From: Desulfobacteraceae bacterium | Lineage (GTDB): Bacteria; Desulfobacterota; DSM-4660; Desulfatiglandales; Desulfatiglandaceae | Direction: 5' to 3' | DNA length: 39,907 nucleotides | NCBI GenBank assembly: GCA_030613055.1 | Contig: JAUWMR010000036.1 | Location: 1-39,907, forward strand | Shown: positions 1 through 7,268 of the stretch, piece after piece | How the letters are laid out: each line of letters starts with the position of its first letter | Numbering within the stretch: position 1 is the first letter of the stretch | Position numbers and translations under genes: made by a program | The notes under the pieces: generated by a model | Database searches by the model: none | Seen by the model: the letters and a program-made list of their open reading frames with translations, nothing else | Told to the model about the DNA's origin: nothing

Positions 1-82
1 CTGATATATTCTGTATTTATGACCTGGACTCTCTTGCTTTCTTCAATACATCTTGTCGCTTGTAATTTCTTCGTAGAATTAG

Positions 83-468
83 GTTGGAATCATTGACCTG
101 ATAACGAAGGGATTGCGACTTCCATAAGGATTCGTCTGCTATCTTGCGGGGTTTGATTAGAATTGACCTGACTTACGAAGGGATTGCGTGCCGCCAGAGG
201 CGGCAAGGGATTAGGGAGGATAGGGAATAGAGAGTATAGGGATTAGTGGTTAGGGATTAGTGCAGGAGATAAAGAAATAACTGCCATGTTTTTATTAGCC
301 ACTTAGTCCCTAGTCACTTAGTTCCTGTCATCCTGAAAGGCGGGACCTGATAACGAAGGGATTGCGACTCCAAATCCTTTGGGTCGATCAGACGGTCGGG
401 AGATGTTGGAATCATTGACCTGATACGAAGGGATTGCGTGCCGCCTGTGGTGGCAAGGGATTAGGGAG
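83..468. repeat. Degenerate direct repeats in a gene-free stretch
   Basis: The first 487 bases hold no convincing gene. Two related blocks recur: one containing CCTGATAACGAAGGGATTGCG (about 83-120 and 344-371), and one containing ACGAAGGGATTGCGTGCCGCC followed by a GGGATTAGGGAGGATAGGGA tail (about 160-222 and 405-475). The stretch looks like a roughly 245-bp duplication with decay. The GGGATTAGTGGTTA motif (239-252 and 481-494) runs into the first bases of the downstream ORF6N fragment, so repeat growth may have replaced the 5' end of that gene. Confidence 0.6.
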
Positions 469-487
469 GATAGGGATGTAGGGATTA

Positions 488-919
488 GTGGTTAAGAGAA
501 AACAGGGGTTGAACGAACAGGTCAAGCGAAATGCGGACCGGTTCCCTGATGATTTCATGTTTCGGATTACTCCAGACGAGTGGGAGGAGGTTCGACGTTT
601 AAGATCGCAAAATGCGACCTTAAGGCGCGGACAGCACCGGAAGTACCCTCCCTATGCATTCACCGAGCACGGGGCGCTGATGGCCGCAAACATTCTCAAG
701 AGCAAAACGGCTGTATCCATGAGCATTTATGTTGTTCGTGCCTTTATACGAATGCGAGAGGAACTCACGTCGCGGCGTGATCTTGAGAAACGTCTCGATC
801 AGATTGAGAAAATCCTACTCGTTCACGATACCCAGTTGAAGGATCTGTTTGACAAAATTCGCCCACTGTTATTGCCGCCGCCTGACCCTCCGAGGAAACC
901 GATCGGGTTTTTGGGGTGA
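488..919 (+). pseudogene. ORF6N-domain protein, N-terminally truncated
   Basis: The 143-residue reading frame opens with GTG inside a repeat. It keeps the second half of an ORF6N domain: the segment around NADRFPDDFMF, then YPPYAFTEHGALMAA (about residues 52-66), followed by a charged helix and a proline-rich tail. Complete family members have a further 40 or so residues ahead of this, including the start of the domain, which are missing here. ORF6N proteins are phage-type DNA-binding proteins that are also often found inside type I restriction-modification operons. An HsdS remnant follows within 50 bp, so I read this as part of a decayed hsd locus. Expression of the truncated form cannot be excluded. 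Confidence 0.65.
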
Positions 920-966
920 AGGAAGGCAAGACTAAATATGGCAAGAAATAGAAGGGCGCTGCCACA

Positions 967-1077
967 ATGACGGATTGGAAGGACATCACGCTTGGCGAAG
1001 CAGCGGAGTTCACCTCGAAACCACGAGGGCTTATTTACTCAGGAAAAGGGGGATGTCCGGATTGGCAGGTAAATTGA
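967..1077 (+). pseudogene. HsdS (type I restriction specificity subunit) N-terminal fragment
   Basis: A 36-codon frame begins MTDWKDITLGEAAEFTS. This is the characteristic opening of HsdS target-recognition subunits (W-K-x-hydrophobic-x-LGE-x-x-x-F), which normally exceed 380 residues. The similarity stops after about 17 residues, and the frame then runs through unrelated sequence to a TGA. It is a remnant lacking both target-recognition domains and cannot work as HsdS. Its position after the ORF6N fragment and before the HsdR remnant at 2879 supports a deleted type I R-M operon. Assignment rests on a short motif. Confidence 0.5.
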
Positions 1078-1130
1078 TTTTAAATAATTCAATTGGAGAA
1101 ATATTTGGTTTCATGATATATTAAAATTAA

Positions 1131-1301
1131 AACAGTCAGATAGGATTGGGACAAATATACTCGGCATTGGCCTATTACTGGGATCATCAAGATGCACTTA
1201 ATCGGGACATTGAGCGAAGGCTTGCATTTATAAATCAGACCCAGCAAACCACAGAACAAACACCTCTAAATATTCGTCTGAAATCCAAAGGATTGATCTG
1301 A
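1131..1301 (+). pseudogene. DUF433-type antitoxin, C-terminal fragment
   Basis: There is no start codon in good context, but this frame encodes a segment with the core QIYSALAYYWDHQDALNRDI, the typical C-terminal end of DUF433 antitoxin-like proteins (LTxxQIxAALAYYxDHxxE), ending in TGA. Only the last 50 or so residues of a protein of about 75-110 remain; an in-frame stop precedes base 1131. DUF433 proteins are small antitoxin-like proteins usually paired with a PIN-like toxin, and no such partner is visible here. It is another broken gene in the degraded region. Confidence 0.5.
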
Positions 1302-1656
1302 TTTGATGATTAAAGTTTTTCTTCCCTGCCGTAACAGCTAAACATTTTCCTAAAATCAAGTGTATCGGAAAGCAGAAGTGTCCGATTTAATAGGAAAACA
1401 GGGGATATCCTTGAAATATTGGCGTTTTTGGGACGGGACGGATGTTCTGGAGGATTTTATCAGGAGCTTTTGTCAGTGGGAATTGATTTATGAAATTGGT
1501 GTCATAAACTTGATACAGCCGCAAAAAGGCACAAAATACGCAAGGATAAAAAAGGGTCTAAGTAATATCAGGAGGTTATAAGCATTAGAAATTTGATCTC
1601 TGAATTTTTACGAGTCCATCAAACTTAAGAGTCAAAGCAGGAATACGAGATGTGTT
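1302..1656. other. Gene-poor gap with one weak ORF
   Basis: The only open frame is a 73-codon GTG-initiated ORF at 1360-1581 on the plus strand. It has no recognisable domain and no clear ribosome-binding site. It is rich in aromatic and basic residues and may be debris of a deleted gene. I do not call it a gene. Confidence 0.4.
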
Positions 1657-1666
1657 GGGGGGGGGG
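1657..1666. repeat. Homopolymeric tract of ten G
   Basis: Ten consecutive G residues lie 129 bp upstream of the fic start codon and 72 bp upstream of its palindromic operator. Such tracts are prone to slipped-strand length change. It lies outside any recognised gene, so any effect would be on transcription or spacing. Confidence 0.85.
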
Positions 1667-1738
1667 CAGATTTCTGGTCTTTTGTGTATTCTGCGCCTTT
1701 TTACGGAAAGATAAAACGGTGAATTATTGTGTGATTCA

Positions 1739-1761
1739 ACCTGTGCAAAAATTGTACAGGT
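1739..1761 (+). promoter_or_regulatory. Palindromic operator upstream of fic
   Basis: A 23-bp imperfect palindrome has arms ACCTGTGCAA and TTGTACAGGT around a 3-bp A/T centre. It ends 33 bp before the Fic ATG. The Fic protein has a C-terminal winged-helix-like region, so autoregulation is plausible. That is inference from position and symmetry; no binding data are available. Confidence 0.5.
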
Positions 1762-1794
1762 TACTATGAACGACAAAAAAGGAAAGAAACCATT

Positions 1795-2847
1795 ATGATG
1801 ACATTGCGACAATTTTCTGCGGAACCATCTACGATCCCCACAATCGCCAGTTGGTATATGGCCGATTTGAGTAAAGCGCAGGGTAAGCAGGAATTGTTCA
1901 CTCATCAGTCGCCTCAAAAACTCAAGATGCTTCGTGAACATGCCTTAATTGAAAGCGCCGTTTCTTCAAACCGTATTGAAGGCGTAAATATTGACCAGTC
2001 CCGGATCAGAACCGTCGTTTTGGAAAAGACGCTTTTGAAGGATAGGGATGAAGAGGAGGTCCGGGGCTACCGTGATGCTCTGCGAATCATCCATGAACAG
2101 GCCGGGGAAATTCCTGTTTCAGAGGTAACTATCCTGAAATTTCATGAACTCTCGCGCGGGCAGATATGGGATGCGGGCAAGTATAAGGAAAAGAATATTG
2201 ACATCATCCAGAAATACCCAGATGGGCGCCAGCGAGTGCGCTTTGAAACGGTTCCAGCAGATCAAACAGCGCAAGCTATGAGTGAAATGATTGAACTCTG
2301 GTCACGAGGGCTTCGAGAACGATGGGTTCACCCTTTTGTCCTTCTGGCCGCCTTGAATCTCGATTTCCTGTGCATTCATCCCTTCCGCGATGGTAATGGC
2401 CGCGTCTCCCGGCTTCTTTTGTTGCTGACCTGTTACCACTCAGGCATTGAGGTTGGCCGCTATATCAGTCTGGAACGGCTAACTGAACAAAACAAAGAAC
2501 GCTATTATGAAACGCTTGAGCAAAGCTCGCAGGGCTGGCATGAAGGCAAGCACGATCCGTGGCCTTACATCAATTACCTTCTCTCCATTCTTAAATTCGC
2601 TTACCGTGAATTTGAGGATCGCGTGGCCCAGCTAAAAAGCCCTCGCGGAGCAAAAACAGAACAGGTCGAGGCAGCAGTTAAGGCATTTACAGGAACATTC
2701 ACACTCTATGAACTTGAACGCACATGCATGGGCGTTAGCCGGGATATGGTACGAAAAGTGCTAAGGAACCTACAAAAGGCCGGATTAGTGGAATGCCTGG
2801 GCCGGGGTCCTGGGGCAATTTGGCAGAAAAAGGGTAATACCCTTTAA
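1795..2847 (+). CDS. Fic-domain protein (class II, probable AMP-transferase)
   Basis: This 350-residue Fic protein probably transfers AMP from ATP to a hydroxyl side chain on a target protein. The catalytic Fic motif HPFRDGNGRVSR is complete at residues 195-206, with catalytic His195. The auto-inhibitory motif S-x-x-x-E-G is present at 58-63 (SNRIEG), ahead of the Fic core, which marks a class II enzyme held inactive until inhibition is relieved. A Fic_N-like segment covers about residues 10-90, and a winged-helix-like C-terminus covers about 285-345. The start has a GGAAAG ribosome-binding site 8 bp upstream. The gene is intact although its neighbours are fragments of a type I restriction locus, where Fic genes are common passengers. 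Its target is unknown. Confidence 0.9.
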   Translation: MMTLRQFSAEPSTIPTIASWYMADLSKAQGKQELFTHQSPQKLKMLREHALIESAVSSNRIEGVNIDQSRIRTVVLEKTLLKDRDEEEVRGYRDALRIIHEQAGEIPVSEVTILKFHELSRGQIWDAGKYKEKNIDIIQKYPDGRQRVRFETVPADQTAQAMSEMIELWSRGLRERWVHPFVLLAALNLDFLCIHPFRDGNGRVSRLLLLLTCYHSGIEVGRYISLERLTEQNKERYYETLEQSSQGWHEGKHDPWPYINYLLSILKFAYREFEDRVAQLKSPRGAKTEQVEAAVKAFTGTFTLYELERTCMGVSRDMVRKVLRNLQKAGLVECLGRGPGAIWQKKGNTL

Positions 2848-2878
2848 AAGGGGTAAAAAAGAGGGTAACAAAGGACGT

Positions 2879-3499
2879 ATGGCACAATCCCCCGATGAAA
2901 AAACTTATGTTGAAATTCCTTTTATTGAGCAGCTTAAGGGAATGGACTGGGACCATATTGAGGGTGATATTGATGTGCCGTATCTCACGGAGCGGGATAG
3001 CTTCCGTGATGTATTGCTGACCGGAAGATTGCGCAAAGCGATAAAAAAGATCAACCTTGATGATGCCGGAATTAAATCAGGCAGATCATCGAAAGCGGCC
3101 CCGTTGCGTTTATGGCACGGGTATTTTGAGCTTGTGGAAACGGAAAAGGCCAATGCGCGGAATCATTTTGTGTCGTGGTACAGAAAGCAGATCAAAAAGC
3201 GGCTTAAAGAACGCATACCAAGGTATAACAAAAGGATCGGGGTGAAGGTAAAAGATGTCAGGATTTTGGACCTCAGCCATCGCTGGGCATCGTGTGGCAA
3301 AAACGGAAGCATTAATTTCAACTGGCGTTCGGTCATGGCGCCTGTCTGGGTCTTTGACTATATATTGGTTCATGAGATGGTTCACATGATTGAGCGTGGT
3401 CATACGGATAGATTTTGGAGTCTGGTGGCTCGGGTTATGCCTGACTATGAAGAATATGCACGCTGGCTCAATGAGAATGGGGGGGATTTGGATTTGTGA
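2879..3499 (+). CDS. Chimeric ORF: HsdR N-terminus fused to a YgjP-type metallopeptidase
   Basis: The 206-residue product has two unrelated parts. Residues 10-62, with PFIEQLKGMDWDHIEGD and VPYLTERDSFRDVLL, match the extreme N-terminus of type I restriction HsdR subunits. From about residue 75 it is a YgjP/DUF45 (SprT-like) zinc metallopeptidase: LSHRWASCG at 132-140, a GSINFNW strand at 143-149, and the zinc site HEMVH at 165-169 with His175 in the usual H-x-D-RFW context. YgjP-type genes often follow hsdR, so a deletion inside an hsdR-ygjP pair would give this fusion. The start lies 31 bp after fic, suggesting co-transcription. The metallopeptidase core looks catalytically complete, but its natural N-terminal strand region is partly replaced. 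Confidence 0.8.
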   Translation: MAQSPDEKTYVEIPFIEQLKGMDWDHIEGDIDVPYLTERDSFRDVLLTGRLRKAIKKINLDDAGIKSGRSSKAAPLRLWHGYFELVETEKANARNHFVSWYRKQIKKRLKERIPRYNKRIGVKVKDVRILDLSHRWASCGKNGSINFNWRSVMAPVWVFDYILVHEMVHMIERGHTDRFWSLVARVMPDYEEYARWLNENGGDLDL

Positions 3500-3563
3500 A
3501 TTTCGCTTTCAGGGAAATACTTTTCCTTTCCGCCATGTCCGTTTTTTTGTTAACATAGTAGGG

Positions 3564-3594
3564 TTGATGCTTTTATCCATAATACCTGTATAAT
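3564..3594 (+). promoter_or_regulatory. Possible sigma70-type promoter
   Basis: TTGATG and a perfect TATAAT are separated by 19 bp, which is longer than ideal. The site lies in the gap between the metallopeptidase fusion and the small ORF at 3679. Confidence 0.3.
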
Positions 3595-3678
3595 GGCCTT
3601 TAGTCATAGTGGGGCAAGGTCACAAAACTTGACAAGTGTGTTGAATATTGCGACCCGACTCTGATTATATTTTGGCAT

Positions 3679-3927
3679 GTGTTTGAAATATACAACAGAA
3701 TTGGTGAATATTCTGAGGAAATCATCAAAGAGGGTGCCAGTGGAAAGGAATTTGAACATGAACACAATGAAAAATGGACATATCATACACGGCCATTTGT
3801 TGAAGCATTCTTCCATGCCAAATATTTTCTGGAGATGGTTGTCAAATATGGAAAGGAGATGGATGAGGCGCCGGAGATGCTGCCGTCTGGTTGGGTAGCA
3901 GTACTATGCCTGTATGATTTACGCTAA
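3679..3927 (+). CDS. Unrecognised small protein or gene fragment
   Basis: An 82-codon frame with a GTG start is rich in Glu, Lys and aromatic residues (for example EKWTYHTRPFVEAFFHAKYFLEM). The composition looks like a real amphipathic protein rather than random translation. The frame stays open upstream to 3610, where no good start exists, so it may be the C-terminal remnant of a longer gene. An overlapping frame from 3677 has poorer composition. I recognise no family, and there is no clear ribosome-binding site. Confidence 0.3.
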   Translation: MFEIYNRIGEYSEEIIKEGASGKEFEHEHNEKWTYHTRPFVEAFFHAKYFLEMVVKYGKEMDEAPEMLPSGWVAVLCLYDLR

Positions 3928-4015
3928 GGAAGAGATTTTTTTTAATTTTCCTTTGCTGCCATAGATATTTTCAAGGAATGATCAAATATAAACAAACAAT
4001 CGAGGGGAAAAACCA

Positions 4016-5140
4016 GTGAAAAACCCTTTTGTATATGGTGAAACGGTAAGCGGCGAGAATTTTTGTAACAGGACTCGGGAAATCAAGGAGCTCGTTGCAG
4101 ATATCATAAACTGTCAGAATGTAATTATATTTTCTCCAAGGAGATATGGGAAGACCTCACTTATTAAACAGGTCCTGCGTAAGGTGAAGGCGAAAGGAAT
4201 ACTTACCTTTTATATTGACCTGTATCCGGCTATCAATAAAAGGAAGTTTATCGAGATATATGCCGGTGCAATATCAACCGGAATCCCCGGAGGTGTCCGT
4301 CAAATCGCGAAAAAAATAAAGGAATACCTTCCCAGGATTATCCCAAAGGTTGTGATGGATGGGCAGTCTGTTCATTTTGAATTTGAGTTTGATCGTACTT
4401 TAAATATTTCACCACATATCGATGATCTTCTTGTTGCTGTAAAAAAAGTGGCTGACCAGAAAAAGAAAACAGCCGTTGTAGTTTTTGATGAGTTTCAGGA
4501 AATCGCGAATTTCGATGATGATGAAATCGAAAGGAAAATGAGGTCTGCATTTCAAAATCACAGGAATATTTCCTATATATTTATGGGAAGTAAGACACAT
4601 TTGATGCGGGATATATTTAACAACCCCAACCGTCCTTTTTATAAAAGCGGAAAACACTTTCCACTGGATAAAATTGATCAAAAAGAGTTGAGCCTTTTTG
4701 CTAAAAAGAAATTTTCAGATCAGAATATTGTTATTAGTCGAAATGAATTAAACAGCATATTGAATAATACTGAATGTCATCCCTATTATTTTCAGATGCT
4801 TTGCCATGTTTTATGGGAATTATGCATGGGTAGCAGGGTGATTACCGAAGCAGATGTTGATGAGGCTCTTGATATCCTTATTTCAAGAGAATCAAGCGTT
4901 TATGTTGCCATATGGGAAGAACTGACAATCAAGCAAAAGAACCTGATGGTTGCATTAGCTAATGAGGAATACCCGGAAGTCTTCAGCAAAATGTTTTTAG
5001 AAACATACGGCCTTGGTTCATCTTCATCTATCCAGAAGGCATTGAAAAGGCTGGTAATAAAGGAACTTGTTCAACAAAAAAACGGCAGTTATGTAATCTA
5101 TGATCTGTTTTTCAAAAAATGGATACAATGCACCTGGTGA
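4016..5140 (+). CDS. P-loop ATPase of the archaeal ATPase (ATPase_2) type
   Basis: This 374-residue STAND/AAA-like NTPase has Walker A SPRRYGKTS at residues 40-48, Walker B AVVVFDEFQE at 153-162, and a sensor-1-like strand YIFMGSK at 187-193. A C-terminal winged-helix-like region covers about 305-374. The family (MNS clade of archaeal-type ATPases) is widespread in archaea and anaerobic bacteria, often in accessory regions, and its biochemical role is poorly defined. The GTG start is preceded by a GAGGGG ribosome-binding site. The gene is noticeably more A/T-rich than the metabolic genes downstream and stands alone, consistent with horizontal acquisition. Confidence 0.8.
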   Translation: MKNPFVYGETVSGENFCNRTREIKELVADIINCQNVIIFSPRRYGKTSLIKQVLRKVKAKGILTFYIDLYPAINKRKFIEIYAGAISTGIPGGVRQIAKKIKEYLPRIIPKVVMDGQSVHFEFEFDRTLNISPHIDDLLVAVKKVADQKKKTAVVVFDEFQEIANFDDDEIERKMRSAFQNHRNISYIFMGSKTHLMRDIFNNPNRPFYKSGKHFPLDKIDQKELSLFAKKKFSDQNIVISRNELNSILNNTECHPYYFQMLCHVLWELCMGSRVITEADVDEALDILISRESSVYVAIWEELTIKQKNLMVALANEEYPEVFSKMFLETYGLGSSSSIQKALKRLVIKELVQQKNGSYVIYDLFFKKWIQCTW

Positions 5141-5152
5141 GCGGAAAAACCC

Positions 5153-5185
5153 ATTACGCTACCAGCGTTACGCTGTTAGCGTAAT
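5153..5185. repeat. Nested inverted repeat after the ATPase gene
   Basis: Outer arms ATTACGCTA/TAGCGTAAT enclose inner arms AGCGT/ACGCT. The structure starts 13 bp after the ATPase stop codon. No U-run follows on the plus strand, so it is not a textbook terminator, though it could stabilise the 3' end. Confidence 0.45.
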
Positions 5186-5296
5186 TGAATTTAACAAGTT
5201 ATAAAATCCAGACTTTATCGAGATTTTATATACCGCCCCAGGCGGAATTTCGCAGCTTGAGGAAAATATATTTTCATACAACGCCCATAACTCAAC

Positions 5297-5400
5297 TTCG
5301 GTGTGTCCTTGTAGCGCAGAGCTTCAGCTCTGCCTTGAAATGCAAGGCTGAATCTCTGCCTTGAGATGCAGGGCTGAGGCCCTGCACTACGTTCGAGAAA
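5297..5400. repeat. Intergenic GTAGCGCAGAGC/GCCCTGCACTAC repeat, copy 1
   Basis: The repeat begins TTCGGTGTG, reads on through CTTGTAGCGCAGAGC, contains GC-rich hairpins, and ends in AGGCCCTGCACTACGTTCGA. A related copy is at 27279-27368 with the same ends and a different middle. It lies in the 450-bp gap before nnr, which otherwise shows no gene. Confidence 0.65.
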
Positions 5401-5592
5401 CAAAATATGCAATTAACTTAGAGGATTTTTCTGTTCTTTGACAATTGGATATTGCAACGTTGCAGTCATTGAACCTATCAGACCGAAGGTCTGTTGGTTA
5501 AGGAAAAACAGGGTTGAGCGAAGCGAACTAAGTTCAAAGTGTGGAGATATGAATTTAAAAGCCAAGATGGAGTTTGATTTTGGAGGTGAGAA

Positions 5593-7167
5593 ATGAAAGT
5601 TAGCAGTGTTTCTGAGATGAGGGAGTTAGACAGGACCGCAATAGAACAGTTTGGCATTAAGGATGAACTATTGATGGAAAATGCCGGTGAGTCCACCTGT
5701 TTTGTCATCTCAAAGGAGTTCGGAATAAGGGACAGGAGATTCATTGTGTTCTGCGGTATAGGAAATAACGGTGGAGACGGATTTGTTATAGCCAGGAAGA
5801 TCCATTCAAATGGCGGGGACGTTCAGGTTTTTCTTTTAGGCAACCCGGATAAGTTCAAGGGCGCTGCAAAATTAAACATGGACATCGCATCCAGACTTCC
5901 CATTGAAATGCGTGAGATTGATTCCATTGAATCCATAAGAACAGATGTGGCACACTCGGACGCTTTAGTGGACGCTATATTTGGTACGGGCTTAGCACGG
6001 GATGTCGGGGGAATATATAAAGACGTAATTGACCTGATAAACCGGAGCGGAAAAATCGTGTTCAGCGTCGACATTCCCTCGGGGGTACACGGGGACACGG
6101 GCAAGGTAATGGGTACGGCAGTTAGAGCGGACTACACCGTCACCTTTGGCCTTCCCAAAACAGGCAATATGCTTTTTCCGGGATATGATCTGTGCGGTAA
6201 ACTATATGTCACACACATATCCTTTCCCCCATCAATGTATAACACGGATTCGATGAAGATTGAGCTCAATGACCCGCCGGCACTTCCCGCAAGGAACAAG
6301 AACGGTTATAAGGGTTATTTTGGCGATGTCCTGTTTATTGCGGGCGCTTCTAACTATTTTGGCGCGCCCTATTTTGCCGCGCTTTCTTTTATGAAGGCCG
6401 GTGGCGGGTATTCACGGCTTGCCGCACCGGCATCTATGGCGCCATTTATTGCAAACAAGGGAAGTGAGATCGTATTTGTTCCCCAAAAAGAGACAGGTCC
6501 AGGAAGCATCTCCCTTGAAAATAAAGAAGCGCTTTTAAAGATGTCAGAGAAAGTTGATATGGTGGTACTGGGTCCCGGACTGTCCCTTGAGGAAGAAACC
6601 CAGGAATTGGCAAGGGAATTGGCAAAAGAGATCGACAAACCCCTGCTCATAGACGGTGACGGTATTACGGCCCTGTGTAAAGACATAAAGATCATAAAAC
6701 AAAGAAAGGCAGGGACCATTTTAACGCCTCATTTGGGTGAGATGTCCAGGTTAACCAATATGGGTGTCAGTGAAATAGACACAGCGAAATTAGATGTCCT
6801 TAAGCGCACCGCTCAAGACCTGAATTCAGTTATCGTATTAAAAGGCGCTCATTCGCTGATAGGATATCCTGACGAAACGGTTCTTATAAACATGACAGGT
6901 AATTCCGGTATGGCAACGGCAGGCTCAGGGGATGTGCTTGCAGGTACAATCGCCGCAATGTGCTGCCTGGGACTATCGCTTGAGGAAGCCGTAGGAAAGG
7001 GCGTATTCATTCACGGCCTTTCGGGCGATCTTGCGGCAGAAGATGAGGGTGAAGACGGCATAACTGCCCAGGATATCTTGGAGTATCTTCCCCTTGCCGT
7101 AAAAATGGACAGGGAGGGTCTTGATGAAACTCTCATAGAACGGTACATTGGGGCATATGTGATATAA
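5593..7167 (+). CDS. nnr: Bifunctional NAD(P)H-hydrate epimerase / ADP-dependent dehydratase
   Basis: The 524-residue enzyme repairs hydrated NADH and NADPH (NADHX, NADPHX). The N-terminal epimerase half (about 1-215) has GNNGGDG at 57-63 and a conserved Asp at 128. The C-terminal dehydratase half (about 230-505) is ribokinase-like, with the YKGYFGDVLFIAGA strand at 239-252, TPHLGEM at 378-384 and the nucleotide loop GNSGMATAGSGDVLAG at 436-451. The length is normal for the fused bacterial form. The start has a strong GGAGGTGAG ribosome-binding site. It appears monocistronic; a heptanucleotide repeat starts exactly at its stop codon. Confidence 0.95.
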   Translation: MKVSSVSEMRELDRTAIEQFGIKDELLMENAGESTCFVISKEFGIRDRRFIVFCGIGNNGGDGFVIARKIHSNGGDVQVFLLGNPDKFKGAAKLNMDIASRLPIEMREIDSIESIRTDVAHSDALVDAIFGTGLARDVGGIYKDVIDLINRSGKIVFSVDIPSGVHGDTGKVMGTAVRADYTVTFGLPKTGNMLFPGYDLCGKLYVTHISFPPSMYNTDSMKIELNDPPALPARNKNGYKGYFGDVLFIAGASNYFGAPYFAALSFMKAGGGYSRLAAPASMAPFIANKGSEIVFVPQKETGPGSISLENKEALLKMSEKVDMVVLGPGLSLEEETQELARELAKEIDKPLLIDGDGITALCKDIKIIKQRKAGTILTPHLGEMSRLTNMGVSEIDTAKLDVLKRTAQDLNSVIVLKGAHSLIGYPDETVLINMTGNSGMATAGSGDVLAGTIAAMCCLGLSLEEAVGKGVFIHGLSGDLAAEDEGEDGITAQDILEYLPLAVKMDREGLDETLIERYIGAYVI

Positions 7168-7228
7168 GGCGTAAGGCGCAAGGCGCAAGGCGCAAGGCGC
7201 AAGGCGTAAGGCGCAAGGCGCAAGGCGC
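7166..7228. repeat. Tandem heptanucleotide array, nine units of AAGGCGY
   Basis: Nine perfect 7-bp units (AAGGCGC with AAGGCGT at units 1 and 6) run head to tail from the TAA of nnr, and a partial tenth follows. Because 7 is not a multiple of 3, the complementary strand reads as a Leu-Ala-Pro/Cys-Ala-Leu-Arg low-complexity peptide in all frames. That is not a gene. The array sits about 40 bp upstream of the binding-protein start. Confidence 0.95.
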
Positions 7229-7268
7229 AAGGTAAAGGAGATATTGTGGAATTGAATGGAGTAAAGCC

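Noticed and set aside
486-5526. Similarity of GGTTAAGAGAAAACAGGGG (486-510) to GGTTAAGGAAAAACAGGG (5494-5515)
   Set aside because: Short and A/G-rich; could be chance, and no longer alignment extends it.
6973-7230. Two overlapping minus-strand ORFs with Leu-Ala-Pro-Cys-Ala-Leu repeats
   Set aside because: They are translations of the heptanucleotide array and the antisense of nnr; the composition is an artefact of the 7-bp repeat.
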